A stretch of 64,000 nucleotides of DNA from Heterobilharzia americana (Eukaryota; Platyhelminthes; Trematoda; Strigeidida; Schistosomatidae): NCBI GenBank assembly GCA_944470555.2, contig OX104134.1, positions 73,340,678 through 73,404,677 of the forward strand, in the 5' to 3' direction. Below are positions 52,031 through 62,147 of this stretch, in pieces (position 1 is the stretch's first letter; every line of letters begins with the position of its first letter). Under the pieces are notes generated by a model. It made no database searches, was not told the origin of the DNA, and saw only the letters and a list, made by a program, of their open reading frames with translations. Made by a program: the position numbers and the translations under genes.

Positions 52031-52989
52031 GAATAAAAAATATGTTGGCGAAATGGGATAATTAAAGATTCGTTACAATTCAAGACGAACAAATGTAACA
52101 AAAGTATTACAGATATTAGTGCAAAACGAATCATGAAAAAACTCCAAGAACCTCCAACGAAAAGGCTTAACGACGACCAGGCATATAATGAATATAGTAC
52201 CACAAAATCATGCCTGTCCTTCATTTTAGGATAACCAGAAATATGTAAGTATACAATAGTCATATTTTACCAAAGAAAGAAATATTTGGAAATTATTGGA
52301 AAAATTATCAGTATATTCCATAAAATATACCTTTGAATTCATCCAAAGAATAGAGAGGTTTAACGTGTAAGGTTCATCATATTACATTCACTATATTTAT
52401 GTTTCTGCTTATTAACATACCTCTCCAGGAAACTGTGGATATTATTATTATTGTTCAATATGTAGAAAATGTATCAGATCTTAAGGCTGCTCATACACAC
52501 TAGATGTACACAACTTAAACACAACAAAGTTTCGTGTCCGTGTATCTACGTGGGATCGACACAGTCAAACATCATTCTGGCACATTTCGAAAGAAGTAGA
52601 AAACTCTTCACATAAAAATGTTTTTTTCAGTGACGATATAATCATATTGTACAGTGGTATTGACGTTTAGTAAGAAATTAGGTTAATTATGTCAGTACTA
52701 TTGAGGCAGTATACAGACGATTAAAGAGTTTTCTCAAGTTGATAAATTTAAGAAGAGTCGTTCAGGAGAAACAATGTGAGGTAAACTAGGGATCAAAGTG
52801 AACTTCAAGTAATTCAGAACAAAAATGGTAGGATAAATGCATAAAAATTAGTTTTGCAAAGCCTTTCTTAATATAATGTGAAGGTTTCCGATAACGTATA
52901 CAGCCAAGCGCTTCACTTATTACACGTAAGCTTTTGTATAATAGTAAACTACTTGGAAAAATGAATCACAGGGATGTGAATGACCTTAA
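52031..52989. other. No gene recognised
   Basis: AT-rich sequence with no supported feature. Confidence 0.4.
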
Positions 52990-53240
52990 AGCTGAAACGA
53001 ATGCGTTAAGAACGCGTGACTTATATACGAAGTATGTTAACGATATTTTTATGAGCTCACAGTTTTTATCAATCATAAAACTTTTCAAATTTTTTTCACA
53101 GTTCAGTGTTTTAGGGTTAGAACAAAATGTGGAAGAAATAGCTAATTTTTCCTAAATGCAAATATAAAATTCAACGAAAATGGTGAAATTGAGACACATA
53201 TCCACCTCAAAGCTGTGTAATTTGATGAGTATTTAAAGCA
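52990..53240 (+). mobile_element. Possible Penelope-like reverse transcriptase remnant
   Basis: The plus strand reads LRTRDLYTKYVNDIFMSSQF, which resembles Y(V)DDIF of Penelope-like palms with one Asp changed to Asn, then KFNENGEIETHIHL in another frame, which fits the following beta hairpin. The evidence is short and weak. Confidence 0.3.
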
Positions 53241-54429
53241 AAGGAGTTCCCATCAAATGTGAAAAAACGTAATGCAGGACAACTCTTTTGGACGGTGTGA
53301 TTCAAACCAAACTTAAGCTGACTAGACAACATGTCTTTAACAACGGTTTTTGCTTAAAGCGTACTCAGAAATACGACACGAATAACAGAACGAACAAAAA
53401 TATATCTTAATGCGCTGATGTTAGGTTTAACGACTTGGATCCTAAAGAAGTAATGCTAGGTAACATACTGATACTGACCACCTGAGGTGCGTTACAAGTA
53501 TGATATTCTTCTTGTCAAAGACGATATTGAACGTAAGTTTTTCTCAAAATGAGTCTTTCGATTCACGTGTACATGCAGAGACAAGTATAACAGATACGCA
53601 AATGCCAGCTACTGACTCAACATTTTGAGTATGTATCCAGGAAATTCAGCCTCAATAGGGATTTTTCTTTCAAAAATATGATATCATGCTTTATCATGAA
53701 CACAGAAGATAAAGTCAACAATAATTGTCAATCATAAAATTACAATTGCATCACTGTTTGTTGAAAACATAGCCATCAGATCAATTCAATCAATTATGCT
53801 TACAACCTCGTATAATCTTGATAGCGAATGACATTTTCGAGATGAACTTCTTCACCCAGAAAAAATTAAAATGCACTAAGAAACCCCATACACGTTTGTG
53901 GAGTAGGAAATGAGCCACACCAATTGTTCAAATCCATGGCCAAATGGTTGAAAGACGAGTGAATAGTCCAGCGAGTTACACGTCGACATGAATAAGAGTA
54001 AGCGTCAAACCTATCACATGAAGACCAATGAAGATATTTGATTGTTGAATTACCAAGAAGATGAGGGTTCCGATCAATAACCTACTAGTCGAACATCGAA
54101 CACTTAAGATCAATGAGCTTTGCACATCTCTTTCCATTGAAATTATAATTGTTATCATAATCATGATTGATTTATTTCATTTACTTTATGAATACAAAAT
54201 CAAACCTTCGTGGTCATGTCAGATCTCCTAGTTTCTTTCAATCTAATCCTACCACAAATTAATACATATCCAACGGTGGTTCATTGGTCACGATGGTCAA
54301 CTTTCAGTTAGTGAGTAACGACTTTAGGCTGCATTCCACCTATCGCGATTTGGACTGTCAAGTAGCACCATCAGTTTTCAGCACAACACGTAGGGGCATA
54401 AAGATGCACATAGTTTTTGAGTTAGGAAA
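53241..54429. other. No gene recognised
   Basis: No supported feature. Open frames at 53976-54164 and 54284-54541 lack splice or family evidence. Confidence 0.4.
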
Positions 54430-55200
54430 TATAAAAACATACAAAGAGACAATATCAACAAAAAAGTCACATAAAAGTGTATCGGCTCAAGTTGCCACAC
54501 TACACAGTAATATACAGAAAACAAGTGGATACAAAAAGTGATGTTAAAGTAGACAAAGTTGTGTGAAACAAAAGGCAATTTGATAATAAAGGTTACTGCA
54601 AATATCCAAGCCTTGTGGGACGTCAAGGAGTGAATACATCTGCGGCACTGTGACAGATTTTCAGCTGTCTCATCGAGATTGCTTGATCGTTGATTTCTTC
54701 CGTCTCTGAAACCCAACCAGTCAGTATACATCGCTCCACACTATTCAGAAAAACAGTGAGAGACTTAATCCACTAGTACCACGTCTTGGTTAACTGCATT
54801 CCATCCTCTACGGTGATGGTTTCACCAACCATCATCTTATTTTTGCCGGTATCCTTAATAACCCTAAATAGTTGCTGAGTGTTACACAACCTTGATACCT
54901 TCTCCATCTCTTCCACTCGATTTCGCCACCCACCACTGCTTGCAGTCGACACGAAGATTCTTGGTCAACTTATGCCTGAGTTGCTTTCGCTCTTTATTAT
55001 GGGCTGACCCTGCTGTAATAAGTTTTCTCGCATCAATCATTTCGGATGAAGTCGCGGAAATCTAATGATGTTTGCTAACATTCACGCGTAGGCTACCATC
55101 TGTTGTTACGGCTGTTTCTACAGTAGACTTAATATCATGACAGGTCTCCTTAGAATAAGCATTGCAGTCACTTTCAGATAAATAATTAGCCAAAACCCCC
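54430..55200 (-). mobile_element. LINE family B copy with internal deletion
   Basis: The left part matches the C-terminal end of the family (minus strand GFRDGRNQRSSNLDETAENL, then SQCRRCIHSLTS). The right part matches the region before the reverse transcriptase (KERKQLRHKLTKNLRVDCKQ, WWVAKS). The intervening palm is missing, so the copy has lost its catalytic core. It ends about 100 bp before an assembly gap. Confidence 0.7.
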
Positions 55201-55301
55201 CCTAAATACGTAATTGGCGTTATGATCCCCCAATCGAGACTGGACAGGCGTTAACATTGCCTGTTTCCTGCCACAAGTAAGGGCTAGACATACAAGAGCC
55301 C

Positions 55302-55801
55302 NNNNNNNNNNNNNNNNNNNNNNNNNNNNNNNNNNNNNNNNNNNNNNNNNNNNNNNNNNNNNNNNNNNNNNNNNNNNNNNNNNNNNNNNNNNNNNNNNNN
55401 NNNNNNNNNNNNNNNNNNNNNNNNNNNNNNNNNNNNNNNNNNNNNNNNNNNNNNNNNNNNNNNNNNNNNNNNNNNNNNNNNNNNNNNNNNNNNNNNNNNN
55501 NNNNNNNNNNNNNNNNNNNNNNNNNNNNNNNNNNNNNNNNNNNNNNNNNNNNNNNNNNNNNNNNNNNNNNNNNNNNNNNNNNNNNNNNNNNNNNNNNNNN
55601 NNNNNNNNNNNNNNNNNNNNNNNNNNNNNNNNNNNNNNNNNNNNNNNNNNNNNNNNNNNNNNNNNNNNNNNNNNNNNNNNNNNNNNNNNNNNNNNNNNNN
55701 NNNNNNNNNNNNNNNNNNNNNNNNNNNNNNNNNNNNNNNNNNNNNNNNNNNNNNNNNNNNNNNNNNNNNNNNNNNNNNNNNNNNNNNNNNNNNNNNNNNN
55801 N
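55302..55801. other. Assembly gap (500 N)
   Basis: Exactly 500 unknown bases, the usual size of a scaffold gap of unknown length. Spacing across it is not meaningful, and any exon here would be missed. Confidence 0.99.
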
Positions 55802-55911
55802 GGGAAATTAGTGTTGAGAGAATCAGTTCATTTCTCCTTAATGCATCATTTTCAAACATAGTTAAACACGGATCAAATATTTGCATAAAAATTCTTTGTT
55901 ACGTCGATTAC

Positions 55912-56055
55912 CTCTATATCTGTTGTAAAACTTGGGCAAAACTGAAGACGAAGGATAACTGCCAAAATGACACAAAAATTAACTAAACACACTAAGATTA
56001 GGTATAAAACTCCGTTGGAACCATTGTTGAAAAGTCGAACAGATCGACACTGAAT
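55912..56055 (-). CDS. Possible exon with a transmembrane segment, unrecognised
   Basis: On the minus strand CTTTTCATTTCAG precedes and GTAATCGAC follows an open 144-bp (48-codon) block. It reads IQCRSVRLFNNGSNGVLYLI and LVCLVNFCVILAVILRL, with one strongly hydrophobic helix. The splice signals and exact codon length are suggestive. The next exon would fall at or beyond the assembly gap. It could belong to an unidentified minus-strand membrane protein gene, or be chance. Confidence 0.3.
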
Positions 56056-56383
56056 CTGAAATGAAAAGTAACTATGAATTACTTTAATGGAGTAGGACAA
56101 ATAGTAAAACTCTGTAATTAGTAGCTAAACCTATGGACAAATTCTTAAAAGAAAGGAATATTAAAACAAGTAGATCATTCATCAAGAATGAAAGTCAGGT
56201 AAATAACTACTAGGAATGACCGCGTGTTCCACTGAGTGTTTCATGGTCTTTCAGTAAAATACAGCTCTGACAAAGTGTCATCCTCAACAAAATTTTCATG
56301 AGTCTGTTGTTGCGACCAATACTTAGCATAAACAGGGAAGGAAAGCTCATTTACTAACTGAGGATAATGACCAGAAGTAAAAC

Positions 56384-56396
56384 ATGTCACTAGTTT
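56384..56396. repeat. Target-site duplication, left copy (ATGTCACTAGTTT)
   Basis: Thirteen bases repeated exactly at 57369-57381, directly outside the PLE palindrome. Confidence 0.9.
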
Positions 56397-57368
56397 CATA
56401 TTAGATTTGTTTATTTGATATAAAGCGCACAGTGATACAGTATTATTTACTTGATTACGTTTCGAGCATAAATTATTGCTCATAATCATATCAATGTAAT
56501 CACACTTCTTTCGACATCTGATTTTATAGTCCTGTCACCTGATCTCTCTTTGTTTTTTTGTTTTTTGATTGGTAGTAAAGTTTTCCATATCTCTGGTATA
56601 GGTGTTGCGTCATTCCTATTACATGTGTTGGGTGTGAATTCGATGAACAAAGATTCAGTAATTAATCTCTCTCTCCACCTAGCTATATTAGACTTAAGTA
56701 CAGTGGTTTTGTCCCATCCTATTGTGTGGTTGTGTGTTAATGAATGTAATGCAATGGCTGAGTGTTTTTCTAGTTATTGATCTTATTGGGGTCTGTCGTT
56801 CTATGTTTAGCTAAATTCCTATGTTCTGTTAATCTAACTGACCCCGACCGGCTAGTTTGACCTATGTAGCCGGTCGGGGTCAGTTAGATTAACAGAACAT
56901 AGGAATTTAGCTAAACATAGAACGACAGACCCCAATAAGATCAATAACCTAGAAAAACACTCAGCCATTGCATTACATTCATTAACACACAACCACACAA
57001 TAGGATGGGACAAAACCACTGTACTTAAGTCTAATATAGCTAGGTGGAGAGAGAGATTAATTACTGAATCTTTGTTCATCGAATTCACACCCAACACATG
57101 TAATAGGAATGACGCAACACCTATACCAGAGATATGGAAAACTTTACTACCAATCAAAAAACAAAAAAACAAAGAGAGATCAGGTGACAGGACTATAAAA
57201 TCAGATGTCGAAAGAAGTGTGATTACATTGATATGATTATGAGCAATAATTTATGCTCGAAACGTAATCAAGTAAATAATACTGTATCACTGTGCGCTTT
57301 ATATCAAATAAACAAATCTAATATGGAACTACATTCTACCACAGTGCCCAAGTTTTTCACTTATATTA
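56397..57368. mobile_element. Palindromic Penelope-like insertion (two head-to-head 3' ends)
   Basis: Arms 56397-56854 (minus copy) and 56867-57325 (plus copy) are inverted repeats of about 458 bp. By eye they differ by one inserted base (AACTAG against AACCTAG), with a 12-base centre. Each arm encodes the end of a GIY-YIG domain and the C-terminus (VRLTEHRNLAKHRTTDPNKI, HTIGWDKTTVL, WRERLITESLFIEF). Both are truncated at the same point in the YVG..SG motif. The right arm extends 43 bp further (57326-57368), giving the true PLE 3' end; the left arm stops at CATATTAGATTT. A 13-bp target duplication encloses the whole unit, so both arms probably arrived in one insertion. Confidence 0.9.
57239..57268 (+). 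ncRNA. Hammerhead-like stem-loop in the PLE 3' end
   Basis: GAGC, loop, GCTCGAAACGTAATC on the plus strand; the mirror copy is at about 56454-56483. A diverged family member at 16657-16680 has GGACA..TGTCC in the same place, still followed by GAAAC. Paired changes suggest a selected RNA structure, and PLEs are known to carry hammerhead ribozymes. The CTGATGA strand is not clearly preserved (TGATTAT precedes the stem), so activity is doubtful. Confidence 0.45.
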
Positions 57369-57381
57369 ATGTCACTAGTTT
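57369..57381. repeat. Target-site duplication, right copy (ATGTCACTAGTTT)
   Basis: Pairs with 56384-56396. Confidence 0.9.
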
Positions 57382-57476
57382 GGTGATCTGTCAAGCGAAC
57401 TACAAGTTTTCAACAATGATCGAGTCTCATTAGGTGTTATAGATCGTCTAAAAACAGCTCCATTGCTTGAAAATGA

Positions 57477-57489
57477 TCGTATGCAGTCT
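57477..57489. repeat. Target-site duplication, left copy (TCGTATGCAGTCT)
   Basis: Thirteen bases repeated at 60697-60709 around the intact LINE. The last T overlaps the start of the (TTA)n tail, so the length is 12 or 13. Confidence 0.93.
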
Positions 57490-60400
57490 TATTATTATTA
57501 TTAGTCCCTTGGGTTCCTAGTGGAACATAGGGCTTCAGTAGCACGCCTCCAGTGACCTCTGTTCTCTGAGATCTTTTGAACCTGGTCCCACGACAGCCCA
57601 GAAGCTCTCATTTCCTGCTCGCACGACCTCCTCCATGTCACCCTTGGACGTCCAACTCGTCGCTTCCCATGGGGATTCCACTCGAGGGCCTGACGCGTGA
57701 TGTCCTCAGTCGGCCTTCTCAGTGCATGGCCAATCCATCTCCACTTCTTCCTGCATATTTGTTGCGTGATAGGTTCTTGGTTGGTTCGTTCCCAGAGTTC
57801 CTTGTTGCTTATTTTTTCTGGCCATCTGATCTTCAGCAGCGAGCGTAAGCAGTTGTTGATGAATGTCTGTAGTTTATTGGAAATACCTTTCGTGACGCGC
57901 CAAGTCTCTGAGCCATACAAGAGCACTGACTTGACGTTGGTGTTGAAAATCCGTATCTTGTTCCGCATGCTGAGTGCAGAAGATCTCCACACTGGTTTCA
58001 GGCTAATGAATGCCTGTCTTGCTTTTCCGATTCTGACTTTGACGTCCTCGTCCGTCCCGCCTGTAGTTGAAACAGTGCTTCCTAGATAAGTGAAGGAGGT
58101 TACTTCCTTTAAGTTTCTCCCGTTGACAGTGATTGGAGTTTGTTGTTGTTGATGGTGGTGGTGCGGTATCTTCATCACTTCTGTCTTCTCTATATTCACC
58201 TGAAGTCCCGTCTTCGCTGCCTCTTCTATCAACTTGTTAGTTTTTGCCTGCAGATCTTCAAGTTTATGTGACATTAGGCATAAGTCATCGGCGAAATCCA
58301 AGTCTTCTAGGTTCTTTTCCGTCGTCCAGTGTATCCCCCTCTTCTCGCTGCCTACTGTTTGCTGCATGATCCAGTCCACCACAATAAGGAATATCATGGG
58401 GGATAGTAGGCAACCTTGTTTCACTCCTGTCTTCACTTCAAAGGCATCACTGAGCTTCCCATTGTGGATTACTTGGCATGTGGCATCTTCATATAGTTGT
58501 TGAATGAGGCGGATAAAGGTTTGCGGCACTCCGTAGTAATGAAGCAGCTTCCAAATTACCTCTCGGTCGACGCTGTCAAAGGCCTTCTCAAAGTCGATGA
58601 AGTTGAGGTGGAGAGGTGATTGCCATTCTATGCTCTGTTCTATGATGATGCGAAGCGTTGCAATTTGGTCTGCACATGATTTGTACTTCCTGAAGCCTGC
58701 CTGTTCCGGTCGTAGTTTTGAATCCAGTGCATCCCTTAGCCTCTCCAGGATGATGCGGCTTAATATTTTACTTGGGGTGGACAGGAGAGTGATTCCGCGC
58801 CAGTTCTTGCAAGCACTGAGGTCTCCCTTCTTCGGCAGTTTGACAAGGTAACCCTTCTTCCAATCGTCAGGTACCTTCTCTTCCTTCCACACCTTCTGCA
58901 ATAGTGGTGTGAGCATGGCCGCTGTTGTCTCTGCATCTGTTCTCAGTGCTTCTGGCGGTATTCCATCTGGTCCTGCTGCTTTCCCGCATTTCAGTAGCTT
59001 TATGGCGTTCAGGACTTCCATTTTCGTTGGGGGATTAATGTTCACTTGTAGTTCAGCGGCTGCAGGTGGTATTTCTGGACGAAGTGCAGGTGGTGGTCGA
59101 TTCAAGAGCTTCTTGAAGTGGTCGGCCCATCGTTTCCTCTGTTTCTCTTCTTTTGTAATTAAATTTCCTTCTTCATCTTTTATTGGTTTCATCTGTGTTG
59201 GTCTCTTCCCTGATAGCAACCTGGTTATTTGATACAATGTCGTCAGGTCTCTCTTACCTGCAGCCTGTTCTGCTTCACTTGCCAGTGTTTCGTAGAAGTG
59301 TCTTTTGTCTTTGCGTGCACTCTTCTTCACTTCTTTGTCCAGTGTTTTATACATTGTGCTCAGTTCCTCTTGTCGTTGAGCATCCTTGCACTGGTTTATC
59401 TTCTGCTTCACCATCCTCCTCTCCTCTATCAGCTTCCAGGTATCCGTCGAGATCCATTCCTTGTCTTCCACCTTCTTCCTTCCTAATACTGTTGTGCAGG
59501 TTTCTTTCCACATAGCTTTCAAAGACTTCCAATGTTCTTCCACACAGGTTTCTTCAGGGATGTCCCTCGATGTCTCCCATTTTGTCTTGATGGCTGCCTT
59601 GAAGATCTCCTTTGTAGTTTCATCCTTCAGTTTCCGAGTGTTGTACTTGAATTGAGGTCTATCACCAGCTTCCTTGAAGGCTTTTAACTTGATTTGGAAG
59701 GTTCCTTGCACTAGGTAGTGGTCTGAACCTACATCTGCTCCTCTTCTTGACCTCGTGTTAAGTAGACTGCGTCTCCATTTTCTTGAGATTGAGATAAAGT
59801 CGATTTGATTTTTAGTGTGTCCATCTGGTGAAATCCATGTCGCTTTGTGGATATCTTTGTGCCTGAACACACTGCCTCCAATCACCAAATCGTTGAATGC
59901 GCAGAATTCTGCAAACAATTCTCCATTCTCATTCATTTCACCTAGTGCCTCTCGACCCATGGTTAGTTCTCTTCCCGTGTTGTCCCCTCCCAGTTTGGCA
60001 TTCATGTCGCCCATCAGAATTTTGATATCGCCAACTGACGTCTTGTCCAGTGTTGATTGAAGTTGTCTGTAGAAATCCTCCTTTTTCTCTTGCTCTGCAT
60101 TATTTGTAGGTGCATAACATTGTATGATTGTGACCTTTCTTCCTTTTGAGTTGAATCTTGCTGTCATGATCCTGGAGGAGATTGGTTCCCACTGCATGAG
60201 AGCCTTCGATGCTCTTGAGGACATCATGATAGCCACTCCCTCAGTGTGCTCGTGGTTGGCGTCTGGGTGACCGGAGTAGATTATTGATTCTCCAGTTGAC
60301 AGTTTGGAGAGTCCACTCCCATTCCATCTGCTTTCGCAAATCCCAAGCACTTCGATGTTATACCTTCTCATCTCCCTTGCAATCTGGGCTGCCTTACTGG

Positions 60401-60696
60401 GTTCAAACATCGTGCGGACATTCCATGTCCCCACGTTTACTTTCGCTTTCATCGAGAGAAGACACATCGGCCAATTGGCTTCCCGAAGGCTTTCACCAAC
60501 TGGCGTCATTTCGCCTCTCCGATTCCAGCGGGGAATAAGTTTGTTTTCATTTTTTATATTTTGTTTGTGCTTTGAAGTTTCTTTAGCGGTTAGATTTGTT
60601 TTACGGGGTAGGGTTGCTAGCCCTATGCCCAACCTTCCCTCTTTACCCGGGCTTAGGACCGGCTAGTAACTAGTAAACTAGTTAACCAGGCGAGGT
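57490..60696 (-). mobile_element. Intact RTE-like LINE (family A), about 3.2 kb
   Basis: Complete element with a perfect target duplication, a short 5' untranslated region of about 65 bp, one uninterrupted open frame and a five-unit TAA tail on its coding strand. Compactness, APE-type endonuclease plus reverse transcriptase in one frame, and a simple-repeat tail all fit RTE-like LINEs, which are abundant in schistosomes. Two other copies (19050-21797 and 25989-27014) and a fragment (14055-15238) in this window are clearly the same family. The lack of disruptions suggests a recent insertion. Confidence 0.95.
57501..60632 (-). CDS. LINE polyprotein: APE endonuclease and reverse transcriptase (1043 aa)
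   Basis: Nicks target DNA and copies the element RNA from the nick. The endonuclease lies at about residues 65-315: GTWNVRTM (68-75), CESRWNGSG (99-107), QCYAPTNN (171-178), GDMNAKLG (208-215), TWISPDG..NQIDFI (265-280) and SDHYLV (303-308). The reverse transcriptase lies at about 530-890: GKAAGPDGIPPEAL, LPKKGDLSACKNWRGITLL, FIDFEKAFDSVDR (678-690), GVKQGCLLSP (736-745) and catalytic FADDLCLM (780-787). A histidine-glutamine run is at about 824-831, and the C-terminus holds a CX-type basic region ending RNPRD. The stop TAA is the first unit of the tail repeat. I kept the start at 60632, but the ATG at residue 42 or 56 would also retain both domains. Confidence 0.95.
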   Translation of the reverse strand: MGIGLATLPRKTNLTAKETSKHKQNIKNENKLIPRWNRRGEMTPVGESLREANWPMCLLSMKAKVNVGTWNVRTMFEPSKAAQIAREMRRYNIEVLGICESRWNGSGLSKLSTGESIIYSGHPDANHEHTEGVAIMMSSRASKALMQWEPISSRIMTARFNSKGRKVTIIQCYAPTNNAEQEKKEDFYRQLQSTLDKTSVGDIKILMGDMNAKLGGDNTGRELTMGREALGEMNENGELFAEFCAFNDLVIGGSVFRHKDIHKATWISPDGHTKNQIDFISISRKWRRSLLNTRSRRGADVGSDHYLVQGTFQIKLKAFKEAGDRPQFKYNTRKLKDETTKEIFKAAIKTKWETSRDIPEETCVEEHWKSLKAMWKETCTTVLGRKKVEDKEWISTDTWKLIEERRMVKQKINQCKDAQRQEELSTMYKTLDKEVKKSARKDKRHFYETLASEAEQAAGKRDLTTLYQITRLLSGKRPTQMKPIKDEEGNLITKEEKQRKRWADHFKKLLNRPPPALRPEIPPAAAELQVNINPPTKMEVLNAIKLLKCGKAAGPDGIPPEALRTDAETTAAMLTPLLQKVWKEEKVPDDWKKGYLVKLPKKGDLSACKNWRGITLLSTPSKILSRIILERLRDALDSKLRPEQAGFRKYKSCADQIATLRIIIEQSIEWQSPLHLNFIDFEKAFDSVDREVIWKLLHYYGVPQTFIRLIQQLYEDATCQVIHNGKLSDAFEVKTGVKQGCLLSPMIFLIVVDWIMQQTVGSEKRGIHWTTEKNLEDLDFADDLCLMSHKLEDLQAKTNKLIEEAAKTGLQVNIEKTEVMKIPHHHHQQQQTPITVNGRNLKEVTSFTYLGSTVSTTGGTDEDVKVRIGKARQAFISLKPVWRSSALSMRNKIRIFNTNVKSVLLYGSETWRVTKGISNKLQTFINNCLRSLLKIRWPEKISNKELWERTNQEPITQQICRKKWRWIGHALRRPTEDITRQALEWNPHGKRRVGRPRVTWRRSCEQEMRASGLSWDQVQKISENRGHWRRATEALCSTRNPRD

Positions 60697-60709
60697 TCGT
60701 ATGCAGTCT
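60697..60709. repeat. Target-site duplication, right copy (TCGTATGCAGTCT)
   Basis: Pairs with 57477-57489. Confidence 0.93.
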
Positions 60710-61639
60710 AATGCTTAATTTTTCCACATAAGGTCAGTAAGAAAAAGTGTCCTTGGGTTTTTCAATTTCCACTTTTTAGTTGAAAGAGGGTTACAGAAGT
60801 GTAGCACTATATTCTGTTAACTGCCAACCGCTGTTCTTTTTAGTCCAGTGACAAAGTGCTAATTTAACTACATACACATATAATAAATCTAGAGCGACTG
60901 GGTAATAAAAACAGTAGTTTGTGTGGTTAGAAAGAGATTGGAATTTGAAACCAAAGTTTCTGAAAGCACTACCTACGCATATTAGTATGTTGGATGAAAT
61001 AGCCCTAGTAAGTGTTTATTTATTTATCCATGTAACAAAAACTACTAACCAACATCAGCGTAATATTTACCCGTAACAGAAAGCGTGCAAACATAAACAC
61101 TATTAGCAAACGCTGACTTTTGCCGTCATTACTTTAAAAAGAAGAGTCTCGCTGTAATGTCAACCGAAAAGTGGAAAACATGAATCTCAGATAAGTGTCA
61201 ATGATTGTATTACCTTATCTATTTTACAAGTCATTTCACTTATGACTTAAATGGCAACATTATTGTACAGATCTTTTTAAGAGGTCCCTCATCCATTTCA
61301 GAATGACTTACATTACGTAAATACTTGGATGATGAGTGAAGTCCACTACTGCACATCATCTCACTTTTTGCGCTCGAAATCGATTGTTTCGCTTTAAAAA
61401 TTAAGGTGCGTTTTGGTCAGATAGTTTAGTTGTGCATACTGACGACTCAGATCGCTTAAAGAATCAGGACAATAAGCACCAGACTTCACGTTCTGGTGTA
61501 AGCGGTTGGGAAGGTTGAGTTGCATGACTTATCATGTTGGTGGATTGAGTATATTGAATTTTTTTAAACCCGCTCATCAACCTTGTGCACATTCATGCAG
61601 TAGACAATGGGCAGCAACTGTGTCGGGGCTAATGATACT
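60710..61639. other. No gene recognised
   Basis: AT-rich sequence with no supported feature. Confidence 0.4.
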
Positions 61640-61740
61640 ACCTGAATGCTCAAACCTCGGTAGATGGAGCGGTGATCAAACCCGTGACCCAGTGGCTAAA
61701 AGTCAACTACCCAAACCAATGAGCGACAGCTTCACAACAG
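61640..61740 (-). mobile_element. tRNA-derived SINE (family 3)
   Basis: On the minus strand it reads GCTCATTGGTTTGGGTAGTT then CACGGGTTTGATCACCGCTC. It matches the plus-oriented copy at 62709-62830. The two copies face each other about 1 kb apart. Confidence 0.55.
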
Positions 61741-62005
61741 AGCGTACGAGACTGGGCAAATATATTCGAGACCAATCACCTGCCATGTCAGCGTTAAGAC
61801 TGAATCGGCAGTATCATGCGCTTAAGAAAATGGCAATCAGGCAGTTATAACAACCACAAAGCTGTATAGTTAGACAGAGTAGTTATTAAATTAAAGTAGC
61901 CCTACTGAAAAGGAACACATGAAACACAATAAGTAAAGTGATAATTATCAAAACAATATTGGCCAATACATTCCCTTAACGGTGAGTTTTTGGAATCCTG
62001 ACTAG
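61741..62005. other. No gene recognised
   Basis: No supported feature between the SINE and the possible exon at 62006. Confidence 0.35.
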
Positions 62006-62147
62006 ACAATAGAAATAATGTAAATCCACCTACTTTGTCACAAAGCCATCGTTGTGGATATCCAACAGAAATTTGTGCAATACAGAATATTTGCAGTGAA
62101 ACTAACGAATACAACTGGCAAACAGTTTCTATTGGAACCCGCATAGG
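62006..62147 (+). CDS. Possible cysteine-containing exon, plus strand, unrecognised
   Basis: Between AATCCTGACTAG and GTACGTGAG on the plus strand, a 142-bp block reads NRNNVNPPTLSQSHRCGYPT then EICAIQNICSETNEYNWQTV and SIGTRIG. The splice signals are reasonable and the composition is protein-like (three or four cysteines), as in an extracellular domain. The opposite strand is also open, so strand and reality are uncertain. It could be from the same plus-strand gene as 62992-63199. Confidence 0.25.

Noticed and set aside
55284..55886. 200-codon minus-strand frame
   Set aside because: Most of it is the run of N, which contains no stops by definition.
56550..57172. Matching hydrophobic frames starting MFFCFLIGSK on both strands
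   Set aside because: They are antisense to the PLE coding arms and appear twice because the arms are inverted copies.
57576..60666. Many plus-strand open frames of 60-130 codons across the LINE
   Set aside because: They are antisense to the 1043-codon LINE protein and recur only because the coding strand is open.
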